Under the pieces are notes generated by a model that saw only the letters and a program-made list of their open reading frames with translations, was not told the origin of the DNA and did not search any database. Positions 17,786 through 29,037 of a stretch of DNA of 64,000 nt are shown here, piece by piece. The stretch comes from Sphingomonas sp. Leaf17 (lineage in GTDB: Bacteria; Pseudomonadota; Alphaproteobacteria; Sphingomonadales; Sphingomonadaceae). Within the stretch, counting starts at the first letter, position 1; every line of letters begins with the position of its first letter. The DNA is taken from the NCBI RefSeq assembly GCF_001421505.1, contig NZ_LMKL01000006.1, positions 186,001 to 250,000 of the forward strand, read 5' to 3'. Both the position numbers and the translations under genes were made by a program.

Positions 17786-19276
17786 ATGAGCCTCGCCCCC
17801 CGCCTCGACATCCGCCAGTCGCAGTCGCTGGTGATGACGCCGCAGTTGCAGCAGGCGATCAAGCTGCTCGCGCTGTCGAATCTTGAGGTTGAGGGGTTTC
17901 TGGCCGAGGAGCTGGAGCGCAACCCGCTGTTGCAGGCCGGCAGCACCGACGACGGCGGCGACGCGGGACCGACACCCGAGCCATTGCGCGATACCCCGGC
18001 CGGGGCCGACGAACTCGTCCTGTCCGGCGGCGACGCGGGCGAAGCGGCGATCGACGTCGATTTTGCCGCCGACAGCTTCCATCACGACAGCGCTGCCGAC
18101 GGCATCGGCGGCCTTGACGGTGGCCTTGGGCTGGCCGCGACCGGCAGCGGCGGGATGGGCAGCGAAGACGGCCCCGACCTCGACGCGTTCGCCGACACCA
18201 GCCTTGGCCTGCACGACCATCTGCTGGCGCAGGCCGGCGTCGCGGTGGACGGCGCGGACCAGTTTATCGCCGCACATCTGATCGACCAGATCGACGACGC
18301 CGGCTACCTGACCGCACCGCTCCGTGAGGTCGCCGACCGGCTGGGCGTGCCGATTGCCCGGGTTGAATCGGTGCTGGCGGTCATCCACACCTTCGATCCG
18401 ACCGGCGTCGGCGCGCGCGACCTGGCCGAGTGCCTTGCCCTGCAGGCGGAGGAGGCGGATCGCTACGACCCCTGCATGGCCCGGCTGATCGACAATCTCG
18501 ATCTGCTGGCGCGCGGCGACCTGACCCGGCTGAAGCGGATGTGCGGCGTCGATGACGAAGACATGGCCGACATGATCCGCGAACTACGCGGCTATGATCC
18601 GAAACCCGGTTGCCGCTTCGGTGGCGAGCCGGCGCGCGCGGTCGTCCCCGACCTGTTCATCGCCCGCACCAGGGATGGCTGGGCAATCGAACTGAACGGC
18701 GCAACCCTGCCGCGCGTGCTGGTCGACCGCGGCTATTACACCGAGCTGTCCGGCACGAAGCAGGACAAGACGTCGAAGGCCTGGCTGTCCGATTGCCTCG
18801 CCAGCGCCAACTGGCTGGTGAAAGCGCTCGACCAGCGCCAGCGTACGATCATCAAGGTCGCGACCGAGATCGTGAAGCAGCAGGAGGCATTCTTCCTGAA
18901 CGGTGTTACCCACCTGCGCCCGCTGACGCTGAAACAGGTCGCCGAAGCGATCGAGATGCACGAATCGACCGTCAGTCGGGTCACCAGCAACAAATATCTG
19001 TCCTGCGCGCGTGGCCTCTACGAACTGAAATATTTCTTCACTAGCGCAATCGCGGCGACCGAGGGCGGCGAGGCGGTTTCGGCGCTGGCGGTAAAAAACG
19101 CGATCCGCGCGCTGATCGCCAACGAAGGGGCCAAGATCCTGTCCGACGATACGCTGGTCGACCTGCTGAACGCGAAGGGCTTCGACATTGCCCGGCGCAC
19201 GGTCGCCAAATATCGCGAGGCCCTCGGGCTGGGCAGTTCGGTCCAGCGTCGCCGCGCCCGCGCTCTGGAGGGATAA
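17786..19276 (+). CDS. rpoN: RNA polymerase sigma-54 factor
   Basis: The 496-residue product has the three sigma-54 regions: the glutamine/leucine-rich region I (RQSQSLVMTPQLQQAIKLL), an acidic region II, and region III with a helix-turn-helix ending in the RpoN box ARRTVAKYRE near the C-terminus. Sigma-54 recognises -24/-12 promoters and needs an AAA+ activator such as NtrC. The start MSLAPRLDI is chosen because it matches family starts. Its position after lptC-lptA-lptB is the standard proteobacterial arrangement. A sigma-54 promoter for glnK-amtB is present at 56384-56398. Confidence 0.96.
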   Translation: MSLAPRLDIRQSQSLVMTPQLQQAIKLLALSNLEVEGFLAEELERNPLLQAGSTDDGGDAGPTPEPLRDTPAGADELVLSGGDAGEAAIDVDFAADSFHHDSAADGIGGLDGGLGLAATGSGGMGSEDGPDLDAFADTSLGLHDHLLAQAGVAVDGADQFIAAHLIDQIDDAGYLTAPLREVADRLGVPIARVESVLAVIHTFDPTGVGARDLAECLALQAEEADRYDPCMARLIDNLDLLARGDLTRLKRMCGVDDEDMADMIRELRGYDPKPGCRFGGEPARAVVPDLFIARTRDGWAIELNGATLPRVLVDRGYYTELSGTKQDKTSKAWLSDCLASANWLVKALDQRQRTIIKVATEIVKQQEAFFLNGVTHLRPLTLKQVAEAIEMHESTVSRVTSNKYLSCARGLYELKYFFTSAIAATEGGEAVSALAVKNAIRALIANEGAKILSDDTLVDLLNAKGFDIARRTVAKYREALGLGSSVQRRRARALEG

Positions 19277-20106
19277 TGATCCGTTTCGTGATGATGCTGG
19301 CGGCGCTTGTCGCCATGGCCACCCCCGCAACCGCGAAGGACGGCCCGCGCGACCTGCGCGTCATGAGCTTCAATGTTCGCCTGCCGATCGCGTCTGACGG
19401 GCCGAACGCGTGGGCGCAGCGCCGCGACCTGCTGGTCGCCACCATCGCCCGTGCCGATCCCGACATCATCGGCACGCAGGAATTGTTCAAGGTTCAGGGC
19501 GACTATATCGTCGGCAAACTGCCGGCCTTCACCTGGTTCGGTCGCGACCGGCGTGGCGGGCATGGCGACGAGCATATGGGCGTCTTCTATCGCCGCGACC
19601 GGATGACCCTGCTGGCCAGTGGCGATTTCTGGCTGTCCGACACGCCCGACACGATCGCCAGCATCACCTGGGGCCATCCGCTGCCGCGCATGGTCACCTG
19701 GGGCAAGTTCCGCACCCGCACCGGTCGAACCTTCTATCTGTTCGACACCCACTTCCCCTACCGCGCGGAAGACGAATCGGCCCGGACCAGGGCGGCCGCG
19801 CTGATCGCCCGGCGGATCGCCACCATCGCCGGCACGACACCGGTTGTCCTGACCGGCGACTTCAACACCGTACCGGGCAGCGCCGCCTATGCCACGCTGA
19901 CCGCAAGCCTGACCGATACCCGGATCGCCGGCGCGACCGGCCCGGTGGAAACCTTCCACGACTTCACCGGGACGCCCGACCGCCGCATCGACTGGATTTT
20001 CGCACGGCGGTTCACGCCCCGGTCCTATGCGACGATCACCGACCATGACGGCGTTCGCTATTCGTCGGACCACTTTCCGGTGATGACCGTGCTTCGCTGG
20101 CGCTGA
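19276..20106 (+). CDS. Secreted endonuclease/exonuclease/phosphatase family protein
   Basis: This 276-residue protein has a signal peptide (1-20, ending TPATA) and an EEP fold: SFNVR (31-35), the metal-binding glutamate E69 in GTQE, the GDFNTVPGS block, and the terminal SDHFPV with catalytic Asp-His. Such proteins cleave phosphodiester bonds in nucleic acids, sphingomyelin or phosphoinositides; the substrate cannot be told from sequence. Its ATG overlaps the rpoN stop by one base (TAATG), implying translational coupling to a sigma factor with which it has no obvious functional link. Confidence 0.88.
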   Translation: MIRFVMMLAALVAMATPATAKDGPRDLRVMSFNVRLPIASDGPNAWAQRRDLLVATIARADPDIIGTQELFKVQGDYIVGKLPAFTWFGRDRRGGHGDEHMGVFYRRDRMTLLASGDFWLSDTPDTIASITWGHPLPRMVTWGKFRTRTGRTFYLFDTHFPYRAEDESARTRAAALIARRIATIAGTTPVVLTGDFNTVPGSAAYATLTASLTDTRIAGATGPVETFHDFTGTPDRRIDWIFARRFTPRSYATITDHDGVRYSSDHFPVMTVLRWR

Positions 20107-20152
20107 CCAGCAGCAGGCGGCGGGCGGTATGGTCGGCCCCGACGGTAGGCCC

Positions 20153-20232
20153 CCGTCATTGCGAGCGTAGCGAAGCAATCCAGAGCGTCGGAGACACAGC
20201 CCTGGGTTGCTTCGCTACGCTCGCAATGACGG
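20153..20232. repeat. Long inverted repeat, family B
   Basis: Arms 20153-20183 and 20202-20232 are near-perfect complements of about 31 bases beginning CCGTCATTGCGAGCGTAGCG. A second copy is at 28165-28244. It lies between the convergent EEP and typA genes and could fold into a strong hairpin in either transcript. Confidence 0.85.
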
Positions 20233-20342
20233 ATCGGGATGATGTCATCGGCCGATAAGCAGAACAAGCTGGTTGTCGGCATCAACAACCAGACAGGCCT
20301 TCCGCTGTCCCCCCAATCCGCCGCCCGACGACCCCGCACATG

Positions 20343-20373
20343 AAAAAGGGGGCAGCCTTTCGGCCACCCCCTT
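20343..20373 (-). terminator. Intrinsic terminator of typA
   Basis: On the minus strand AAGGGGG pairs with CCCCCTT, with a small internal loop and an inner GCC/GGC stem closed by GAAA, followed by TTTTT. It lies 22 bases after the typA stop codon. Confidence 0.8.
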
Positions 20374-20394
20374 CGTCGTCATTGGTCCGAACGA

Positions 20395-22239
<1,845 letters not shown>

Positions 22240-22309
22240 AAGGTTCTCGATTTCGTAGATGTGGGTCGATATTGCCGCGCCCTTAGCCGAAATGGTGCGC
22301 GGCAACAAG

Positions 22310-22358
22310 GTGCGGGCAGGAAGGTTCCCCGCCCGCCTGCGCCCGCACCGTTTTTTTT
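22310..22358 (+). terminator. Intrinsic terminator facing the plus strand
   Basis: GTGCGGGC (22310-22317) and GCCCGCAC (22341-22348) form an 8-bp stem, extendable by AGG/CCT, followed two bases later by TTTTTTTT (22351-22358). The T-run is on the plus strand, but both flanking genes (typA, TonB receptor) are on the minus strand, so this would stop transcription running antisense to typA. Confidence 0.6.
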
Positions 22359-22362
22359 CGGG

Positions 22363-24780
22363 TCAGAACTTGCCGCCCAGCTCCACGCCATAGAAGCGCG
22401 GCTCGCCGGCGATATAGGTCGGCACGCCGAACCCGCCACCGGTGTTGCCGGCGTCGATCAGATACCGCTTGTTCGTCAGGTTGCGCGCGAAGCCGCCGAT
22501 CCGGTATCGCCCTTCGGCGAACTCCAGCCCTGCGCGGACGTTGACGAGCGTATAGCCGCCCTGGCTGATGGCGTTGTTGTTCGGCAATTCGAAGAACACC
22601 TTGCTCTGATAGGTCGCCGACGGCGTGGCGTAGAGCGTTGCCGACCCGACCGGCATCCGCAGCGTCGCGCCAGCGGCGGCGGTGATCTCGGGCTGGAGGC
22701 GGAAGCGGTTGCCCGCGAACACGCCGTTGACCGTATCCTTGCCGATGCCGCCGTCGATATAGGCGAAGCTGCCGAACAGGGTCAGCACCTGGCCGAGCCG
22801 CAGATTGCCCTCGGCCTCGACGCCCAGATTCTTGGCCGATCCCGCGCTCTGCGTCGTCGTCACGCCATTGTTGGTCACCGACACCTGGAACCCGTCGTAA
22901 TTCTGGTAGAACACGCCGACCGACCCGCTGAACGGCCCGACCGCGCCCTTGATTCCGCCTTCGTAGTTCCAGACATTCTCCTCCGGCACGATCTGAAGGT
23001 TCGGCGTCACCGGAGTGCCCGCGCGCGCGGCCAGCTGCACCACCGGCGATCGGCGCCCCTTGCTGACCGTCGCATACAGGTTGACGTCGTCGGTCATGCG
23101 CAGCAGCGCGTTCACGCGGGGCAGGACGGCGGCGAAGCTGCGCTGCGCCTCGAACTTCACGCCATTGGTGTTGGCGGTGCCCAGCAAACTGGTGCGGATC
23201 CCGAATGACGCGAGGATCGCCGAATTGGGCTGGATCGAGCTGTAGCCCGACTGCCGGTCCTCGATCAGCACCCGCGCGCCGGCGGTCAGTTCCAGCGCCG
23301 GTGTCGGGATCCAGGTCGCATCGGCGAACATCGAATAGGTGTCGTTGTTGCCGAAATTGGTGAACACCGCCGCATAGGGAATCTGGCTCGCCGCCCCGCG
23401 CGTCAGGATCGCGGTCGCGCGCGACGCCGCCGGGATCGTGCCGTTCGGCGCGACGCAACCCGTGCCCGTGGGAATACCGGCCAGGTTCAGGTTGTTACGG
23501 AACGGCGCATAGGCCCCGGTCACCGAACAGGCGAGATACGTCCCCTCCTCGGTCGAGAACGGCACGCGCTGGGAATTGTTTTCAAAGAACGCGTTCCAGC
23601 CGAACGAGGCACGATATTTCGGCCCCTCGAACGCGAAGCGGCTTTCATGGCTCCACTGGTCGCCCTTGGCGTCCTCGGCGAACTCCAGATACCAGGCCGG
23701 GCCGCCATCGGCGTCGAACGTCTCGTTGCTGTCGAACCGGCGATATCCGTTGACCGTGGTGAAGGTGACGCCCGGCGCGACATCGACCGCGACCGTCAGG
23801 TTGGCGTCGTACACATTCCGGTCCAGCCCCAGCTTGCGCTTGCCGAACACCTCAAGGCTGTAGGGCGAGCCGGACAATTCGGCATAGCCATAGTCGCCGG
23901 TCTGCCCGCCGGTCGGGGCGAAGGCGCGGCTCTTGAAAGCGGTGCCGGGATTGCGCTGACCGTCATAGGTCAGGACAAGGTCGGCGGTCAGGCTGGTGGT
24001 CGGCGTCCAGCGGATCGACCCGCGTACGCCGCGCTGATCCTGCCCGTTCAGATCGTCCTGATCGACGCGCCCCTGATTCTGGTTCGGCACATCGGGATCG
24101 CCGGCGATGTTGCGGACATAGCCGTCGCGGTACTTGTACGCGAAGGCGAGCCGCGCGGCGATCGTGTCGTTGCCGGCGTTCAGGAACCCCGACACCTGCG
24201 TCCGGTTGAAATTGCCATAGGTCGCGTTCAGCTCGCCCGAAAACCCGGGCCTGGGCTTGGCGGAGATGATGCTGACCGCGCCGACCGCCGCCGCCGTGCC
24301 GAACAGCGTCGCCTGCGGCCCCTTCACCACCTCGACCCGCTCAAGGTCGTACAGATCCTGATACGCGCCGCGCGTCCGCGAAATGTCGACGCCGTTGTAA
24401 TAGAAGGTGACGCGCGCGCCCTGTTGCGACGACCCCGAATCCGACGTGATGCCGCGAATGACGAAGCCGGGGTTGTTCGCGCTCTGCTCCTGGATGCGCA
24501 GGCCGGGGATGAACAGCGCCATTTCCGACAGCGAATTGACACCGATCTCGGCCAGCCGCGCGCCGCTCAGCGCCGACACGGTCAGCGGCACGTCCTTGAT
24601 CGACTGCTCGCGTTTCTGCGCGGTCACGACGATATCGCCGCCATCGGTCGCAAGCCGGTCCTGCGCGTCCTGTGGGGCCTCTGGCAAGGGTGGTGCCTGA
24701 ACGGCGGCCTGCGCAAGCGCCCCCGATGAGGCGCAGCACAGCAGCGCGGCGACAAGGCCGCGGGTCAGCGTCGTGGTCAT
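22363..24780 (-). CDS. TonB-dependent outer-membrane receptor
   Basis: This 805-residue protein has a signal peptide (1-24, ending ALAQA), a plug domain with the TonB-box-like DIVVTAQKREQSIKDVPL stretch, and a 22-strand barrel ending FYGVELGGKF, with a terminal aromatic residue for Bam recognition. It belongs to the large family of sphingomonad receptors for siderophores, oligosaccharides or other bulky substrates; the ligand is not predictable and no catabolic or siderophore genes are adjacent. The start at 24780 has AGGGGA upstream. A divergent promoter region separates it from telA. Confidence 0.93.
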   Translation of the reverse strand: MTTTLTRGLVAALLCCASSGALAQAAVQAPPLPEAPQDAQDRLATDGGDIVVTAQKREQSIKDVPLTVSALSGARLAEIGVNSLSEMALFIPGLRIQEQSANNPGFVIRGITSDSGSSQQGARVTFYYNGVDISRTRGAYQDLYDLERVEVVKGPQATLFGTAAAVGAVSIISAKPRPGFSGELNATYGNFNRTQVSGFLNAGNDTIAARLAFAYKYRDGYVRNIAGDPDVPNQNQGRVDQDDLNGQDQRGVRGSIRWTPTTSLTADLVLTYDGQRNPGTAFKSRAFAPTGGQTGDYGYAELSGSPYSLEVFGKRKLGLDRNVYDANLTVAVDVAPGVTFTTVNGYRRFDSNETFDADGGPAWYLEFAEDAKGDQWSHESRFAFEGPKYRASFGWNAFFENNSQRVPFSTEEGTYLACSVTGAYAPFRNNLNLAGIPTGTGCVAPNGTIPAASRATAILTRGAASQIPYAAVFTNFGNNDTYSMFADATWIPTPALELTAGARVLIEDRQSGYSSIQPNSAILASFGIRTSLLGTANTNGVKFEAQRSFAAVLPRVNALLRMTDDVNLYATVSKGRRSPVVQLAARAGTPVTPNLQIVPEENVWNYEGGIKGAVGPFSGSVGVFYQNYDGFQVSVTNNGVTTTQSAGSAKNLGVEAEGNLRLGQVLTLFGSFAYIDGGIGKDTVNGVFAGNRFRLQPEITAAAGATLRMPVGSATLYATPSATYQSKVFFELPNNNAISQGGYTLVNVRAGLEFAEGRYRIGGFARNLTNKRYLIDAGNTGGGFGVPTYIAGEPRFYGVELGGKF

Positions 24781-24955
24781 GGTCGTCCCCTTTGTTCTTG
24801 GCGTCGTTGCTACGGTGGAATGATTGCAGTTTCGGGTCGTTCGCGTGATTGAACGGCGACATTTGCGTATTACATCAGCAACACACTTGAACCGCACCCC
24901 GAACCGCGTCAGGGTTCGCCCAGGAACGACGCGAACGACACGGAGATTACCCGCG

Positions 24956-26167
24956 ATGGCCACCACCGCCGACACCACCACCGCTGGTCCCGCGCTGGTC
25001 CTGACCCCGCCGGAGGCCGTGCCGGTCGTCGCGCCGACACAGGCCGCCGGTCTGGTCCCGGTCGATGCCGCCACGAAGTCGAAGCTGGACGAGCGCGTCG
25101 AGGGCTTCGTCAACGACCTGCTGGCGCAGGACGTGAACAGCCCGGAGTTCGGCAAGCGCGTCGACGCGATCACCGCGATGGGGTCGAAGGAGATCCGCGA
25201 CGCCTCCAGCCAGTCGAACCGCTTCCTCGACCGTCCCGTAAAGGCGATGGACCAGGAAACGGGCGTCGGCTCCGACCTGGCCCAGCTGCGCCGGATCATC
25301 GAGGATCTCGATCCCGGCAAGCGCGGCAACCTGTCCGCGCCGAAGAAGCTGTTCGGCATGATCCCGTTCGGCAGCAAGATGCGCGACTATTTCGACGGGT
25401 ATAAATCCTCGCAGACGCACATCGCGCAGATCCTGAAAAGCCTCGCCAGCGGCAAGGACGAGCTGCTGATGGACAATGCCGCCATCGACACCGAACGCGC
25501 GAACCTGTGGAACGCGATGGGTCGGCTGGAACAGATGATCCTGCTGTCGCGGACGATGGATCAGCGGCTGGAGGACAAGGCCAACGAACTCGACCACAGC
25601 GATCCCGCCAAAGCCAAGGCGGTGCGCGAGACCGCGCTGTTCTACACCCGCCAGCGGACGCAGGATCTGCTGACCCAGATGGCGGTCACGGTGCAGGGCT
25701 ATCTGGCGCTCGACCTGGTCAAGAAGAACAATGTCGAGCTGGTGAAGGGGGTCGACCGCGCATCGACCACGACCGTCTCCGCGCTGCGCACCGCCGTCAC
25801 CGTGGCGCAGGCGCTGATCAACCAGAAGCTGGTGCTGGAACAGATCACCGCGTTGAACACCACCACCGCCAACATCATCGATTCGACGGGGAAGCTGCTG
25901 CGCAGCCAGACGGCGACGATCCACGAACAGGCCGCCGCCTCGACCATCCCGATCGAGACGCTGCAACGCGCGTTCCAGAACATCTACGAGACGATGGACG
26001 CGATCGACACGTTCAAGCTGAAGGCGCTCGATTCGATGAAGACGACGGTCAACACCCTGTCGGGCGAGGTCGAGAAGTCGCGCGGCTATATCGCCCGGGC
26101 GGAGGGCGCGACGCAAGGCGCGGGTGCCATTTCGGGCGGCAGCCAGTTCAAGCTGGAGGCGATGTAG
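24956..26167 (+). CDS. telA: TelA/YaaN toxic-anion resistance family protein
   Basis: The 403-residue product matches the TelA family (PF05816), cytoplasmic and largely alpha-helical. Landmarks are the ANLWNAMGRLEQMILLSRTMD segment, LTQMAVTVQGYLALDLVKKNN and STTTVSALRTAVTVAQALINQK. Plasmid TelA was linked to tellurite resistance, but chromosomal members act in envelope stress and their biochemistry is unresolved. The start at 24956 has GGAG ten bases upstream. It heads a three-gene operon; the pairing with the next gene parallels the Bacillus xpaC-yaaN pair. Confidence 0.9.
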   Translation: MATTADTTTAGPALVLTPPEAVPVVAPTQAAGLVPVDAATKSKLDERVEGFVNDLLAQDVNSPEFGKRVDAITAMGSKEIRDASSQSNRFLDRPVKAMDQETGVGSDLAQLRRIIEDLDPGKRGNLSAPKKLFGMIPFGSKMRDYFDGYKSSQTHIAQILKSLASGKDELLMDNAAIDTERANLWNAMGRLEQMILLSRTMDQRLEDKANELDHSDPAKAKAVRETALFYTRQRTQDLLTQMAVTVQGYLALDLVKKNNVELVKGVDRASTTTVSALRTAVTVAQALINQKLVLEQITALNTTTANIIDSTGKLLRSQTATIHEQAAASTIPIETLQRAFQNIYETMDAIDTFKLKALDSMKTTVNTLSGEVEKSRGYIARAEGATQGAGAISGGSQFKLEAM

Positions 26168-26172
26168 GGCCT

Positions 26173-26883
26173 GTGAGCGAGGTAGACGACGCCATCCGCA
26201 GCGCCCGCGCGTCCTGGGACCGCATCGGCAGCAGCGATGCGCCGGCGATCCCGTCGGCACGCCGCCGCAACACCGGCAGCGCCCGACGCCGGCTGACCCG
26301 GATCGTCGTCGCCGATGCCGCGATCCTGATCGCCGCGTTCGTCGTGGGGCTGATTGTGCCGCTGGGGATCATCGGCACGACGCTAGTCATGGTCCTGCTG
26401 ATCGCCACCACCCTCGCGCTCGCCATCCTGCCCGACCAACGCCCGGCGCCCAGCCCGGACAAGCTGCGCGCGGTCGAATTGAAGGCCCTGCCCGCCCAGA
26501 CCGGCCGCTGGCTGTCGGCGCAGCGCCAGGCCCTTCCCGCGCCCGCGATCACGTTGGTCGACCAGATCGGCCTGCGCCTCGACGCGCTCGGCCCGCAACT
26601 CGCGCGGGTCGAGGATGATACGCCCGACGCCGCCGACCTGCGCCGGCTGATCGGCGAACAACTGCCCGCCTTCGTCGCCGACTATCAGCGCGTGCCAGCC
26701 CCTTTACGCGGCGTCCCGCGCAACGGCCGCACGCCCGATGCCGAACTGGTCGCGGGCCTGAAGGTGATTGACCAGGAAATCGGCGACATGACCAACCGGC
26801 TGGCCCAAGGCGACCTCGACAGCCTGGCGACACGCGGTCGCTATCTGGAAATCAAGTATCGCGGTGACGGGGAGCCGGGCTGA
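26173..26883 (+). CDS. XpaC-like membrane protein
   Basis: This 236-residue protein starts at GTG, five bases after telA. A basic N-terminus (RRRNTGSARRR) precedes two hydrophobic helices (about 44-87), followed by a cytoplasmic helical domain with DAADLRRLIGEQLPAFVADYQRVP and a C-terminal segment DMTNRLAQGDLDSLATRGRYLEIKY. The plan of two membrane helices plus a soluble helical tail, and linkage to telA, match XpaC, which is encoded beside the TelA homologue in Bacillus. Sequence identity to XpaC was not tested, so the family link is inference from context and architecture. Confidence 0.65.
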   Translation: MSEVDDAIRSARASWDRIGSSDAPAIPSARRRNTGSARRRLTRIVVADAAILIAAFVVGLIVPLGIIGTTLVMVLLIATTLALAILPDQRPAPSPDKLRAVELKALPAQTGRWLSAQRQALPAPAITLVDQIGLRLDALGPQLARVEDDTPDAADLRRLIGEQLPAFVADYQRVPAPLRGVPRNGRTPDAELVAGLKVIDQEIGDMTNRLAQGDLDSLATRGRYLEIKYRGDGEPG

Positions 26884-28158
26884 ATGCGGATCCGGACGAT
26901 CATGGCCGTCGTTGCCGGCGTCATGAGTGCCGCGACACTTGCGCAGGACGCAACAAAGCCGGATTCGCAACAGGCCAGTTGGAAGGCGCGGCGCGATGGC
27001 CACTATCGTGCCGCCGCCGACCTGCTGCATCCGGAGGCGTTCAACGCCGACGGCAGCCCGAAGCCCGGTCCCGCCTATCAGAGTTGGGCCGAATTGCAGG
27101 GGATGATGACCGGCGAACCGGGCCCGCAAGCGCCGGAACCGGGTGTCGTCCCGCTCCCCCCGGAGCCGGCCGACCTAGCCGCCTTGCGTACCGCGACCGC
27201 GACCGATGCCATCGCGGCCATCGTCGCCCGCGCGCGCCAGACCCGGATCGTCATCCTGAACGAGGACCACGCCGTGCCCCGCGATCGCGCGTTCGGTCTG
27301 GCTGTAGCAAAGGCGCTGCGCCCCCTCGGCTATGACGTGCTGGCGGCGGAAACCTTCTCCAACCGCCCCGATGACGCGGTGGTCGCCAAGGACATGGCAA
27401 GGCTGTCACACGATGGCTACATCCGCCGGTCAACCGGTACCTACACCCAGGATCCGGTCTTCGCCGACTTCATCCGCCAGTCGCTGGCGCTTGGCTATCG
27501 CCCGGTCGCGTACGAAACGACGGACTACAGCCGCCCGCCCGGCGAGGACTGGAAGGCGCAGGTTGCCCGGCGCGAACAGATGCAGGCGGATTACCTCGTC
27601 CGTCGCGCGGTGAGGGCCTATCCGGCGTCGAAGATCCTGATCCATGTCGGGTTCAGCCACGCCACCGAAGCACCGATCGTGATGGAGGGCGTCCCCGTTC
27701 GCTGGATGGCGACCCGGCTGAAGGCGATGACCGGCATCGACCCGCTGACGATCGACCAGACAACGCTCAACCCTTACGGAAGCGGCTCGCCCCTGCTCTA
27801 TGCAGCGGCAGCAGACCGGATCGGCACACGGCCGGCCGTGCTCGTCAACGGCGGCAAGCCGCTCGTCGTCGGCCAGTATCGCGGACATGTCGACCTGCAG
27901 GTCGCCCATCCGGCCACGCGGCGGATCGGCGGCCGGCCGGACTGGCTGGCGGCGATGGGCCGGACCCCGACGCCGATCCCCGCCACGCTGGTACCCACCA
28001 AAGGCACCCGGCTGATACAGGCGTTCGTCGCGCGCGAGGCGAACGACGCGGTTCCTGTCGATCAGGTGCTCGTCACCGCCGGACAGCCCGTGCCGATGCT
28101 CATGCTGCCCGAGGCCCCGGTCCGCTATGCCGTGCAGGATTCCACGACCGCACTATAA
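26884..28158 (+). CDS. Secreted ChaN/EreA/Tiki-like protein
   Basis: The 424-residue protein starts directly after the preceding stop codon. It has a signal peptide (1-20), then about 90 polar residues, then a domain whose first strand reads RIVILNEDHAVPRDR (E127, H129) followed by VLAAETFSNR (E156) and a later HVGFSHATEA. A first-strand Glu-x-His, a second-strand Glu and a distal His are the metal/active-site pattern of the EreA/ChaN/Tiki superfamily, which includes erythromycin esterases, haem-binding lipoproteins and Wnt proteases. The role is not known. Periplasmic location and tight linkage to TelA/XpaC-like genes suggest an envelope-stress function. Confidence 0.65.
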   Translation: MRIRTIMAVVAGVMSAATLAQDATKPDSQQASWKARRDGHYRAAADLLHPEAFNADGSPKPGPAYQSWAELQGMMTGEPGPQAPEPGVVPLPPEPADLAALRTATATDAIAAIVARARQTRIVILNEDHAVPRDRAFGLAVAKALRPLGYDVLAAETFSNRPDDAVVAKDMARLSHDGYIRRSTGTYTQDPVFADFIRQSLALGYRPVAYETTDYSRPPGEDWKAQVARREQMQADYLVRRAVRAYPASKILIHVGFSHATEAPIVMEGVPVRWMATRLKAMTGIDPLTIDQTTLNPYGSGSPLLYAAAADRIGTRPAVLVNGGKPLVVGQYRGHVDLQVAHPATRRIGGRPDWLAAMGRTPTPIPATLVPTKGTRLIQAFVAREANDAVPVDQVLVTAGQPVPMLMLPEAPVRYAVQDSTTAL

Positions 28159-28164
28159 CTGACC

Positions 28165-28244
28165 CGTCATTGCGAGCGTAAGCGAAGCAATCCAGAGCCG
28201 GATCAGGACGCCCTGGGTTGCTTCGCTTACGCTCGCAATGACGG
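28165..28244. repeat. Long inverted repeat, family B (second copy)
   Basis: Arms 28165-28195 and 28213-28244 are near-perfect complements and match the element at 20153-20232 almost base for base apart from one extra A in each arm, a compensatory change that keeps the stem paired. It too lies between convergent genes. Confidence 0.85.
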
Positions 28245-28254
28245 AAAGTCGTAC

Positions 28255-29037
28255 CTACCCCCGCGCCGCCGCCACCCGGTCCGCCAGCCGCGCCACCGCC
28301 GCCGCGTGGATACCGGGCGCACTCACCAGCACCCCGAAATCGCGCGGCTGGGGTTTGTTGAACGTCAGCGTGCCGCCCAGCGCGTCGGTGACGCCCGCAC
28401 CCGCTTCGGCCGCGATCAGCGCGGCGGCGGCGATGTCCCATTCATTGCCCCAGCGCAGCGTCGCGACCAGATCGGCCTCGTCGGCGGCGACCATCGCGAT
28501 ACGCAGCGCGATCGAATTGGGTTTGGCGACCATCGTCAGGTCGCGATCGGCCTTGGGCAGCGCATCGGTCGGCACCCGCGCACCGATGATCCGCGCGCAC
28601 GACCCGGCCGCCAGCCGCACCCCGTTGCGCCATGCGCCGCCGCCGGCAACCGCACGCCAGACCTCCTGCCGGACCGGCGCATCAAGCACGCCGATCACGA
28701 CCCGCCCCGCCTCGACCAGCGCGATCGACACGCACCAGCCGGGCCGCCCGCGAATATAGTCACGCGTCCCGTCGATCGGGTCGACCACCCAGACGCGGCG
28801 ACGCGCCAGCCGGTCGGCGGTATCCACCGTCTCCTCCGACAGCCAGCCGGCATCGGGCAACAGCGCCGACAGGCGCTGACGCACCAGCACGTCGACTGCC
28901 AGGTCGACTTCGCACACCGGGTTGCCGGGCGCCTTTTCCCATTGCCGGAAGTCGGTGCGCCAACGCCCCATCGCCAGCCGCCCTGCCTCTGCCGCGACAT
29001 CGGCGACCGCGTGCGCCAGATCGCCCGGATCAGCCAC
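28255..29037 (-). CDS. Inositol monophosphatase family protein (CysQ-like)
   Basis: This 260-residue Mg-dependent, Li-sensitive phosphatase has the metal motifs LSEET, WVVDPIDGTRDYI and EWDIAAAALIAAEAGA. It fits the branch containing 3'(2'),5'-bisphosphate nucleotidase CysQ, which removes PAP formed in sulfate assimilation, but inositol-1-phosphatase activity is not excluded. The start is GTG at 29037, overlapping the end of pmbA by 8 bases, so translation is probably coupled. Confidence 0.85.
   Translation of the reverse strand: MADPGDLAHAVADVAAEAGRLAMGRWRTDFRQWEKAPGNPVCEVDLAVDVLVRQRLSALLPDAGWLSEETVDTADRLARRRVWVVDPIDGTRDYIRGRPGWCVSIALVEAGRVVIGVLDAPVRQEVWRAVAGGGAWRNGVRLAAGSCARIIGARVPTDALPKADRDLTMVAKPNSIALRIAMVAADEADLVATLRWGNEWDIAAAALIAAEAGAGVTDALGGTLTFNKPQPRDFGVLVSAPGIHAAAVARLADRVAAARG

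Noticed and set aside
22272..22305. TTGCCGCGC/GCGCGGCAA inverted repeat upstream of typA
   Set aside because: Perfect 9-bp arms but no T-run and no clear regulator; could be chance in GC-rich DNA.
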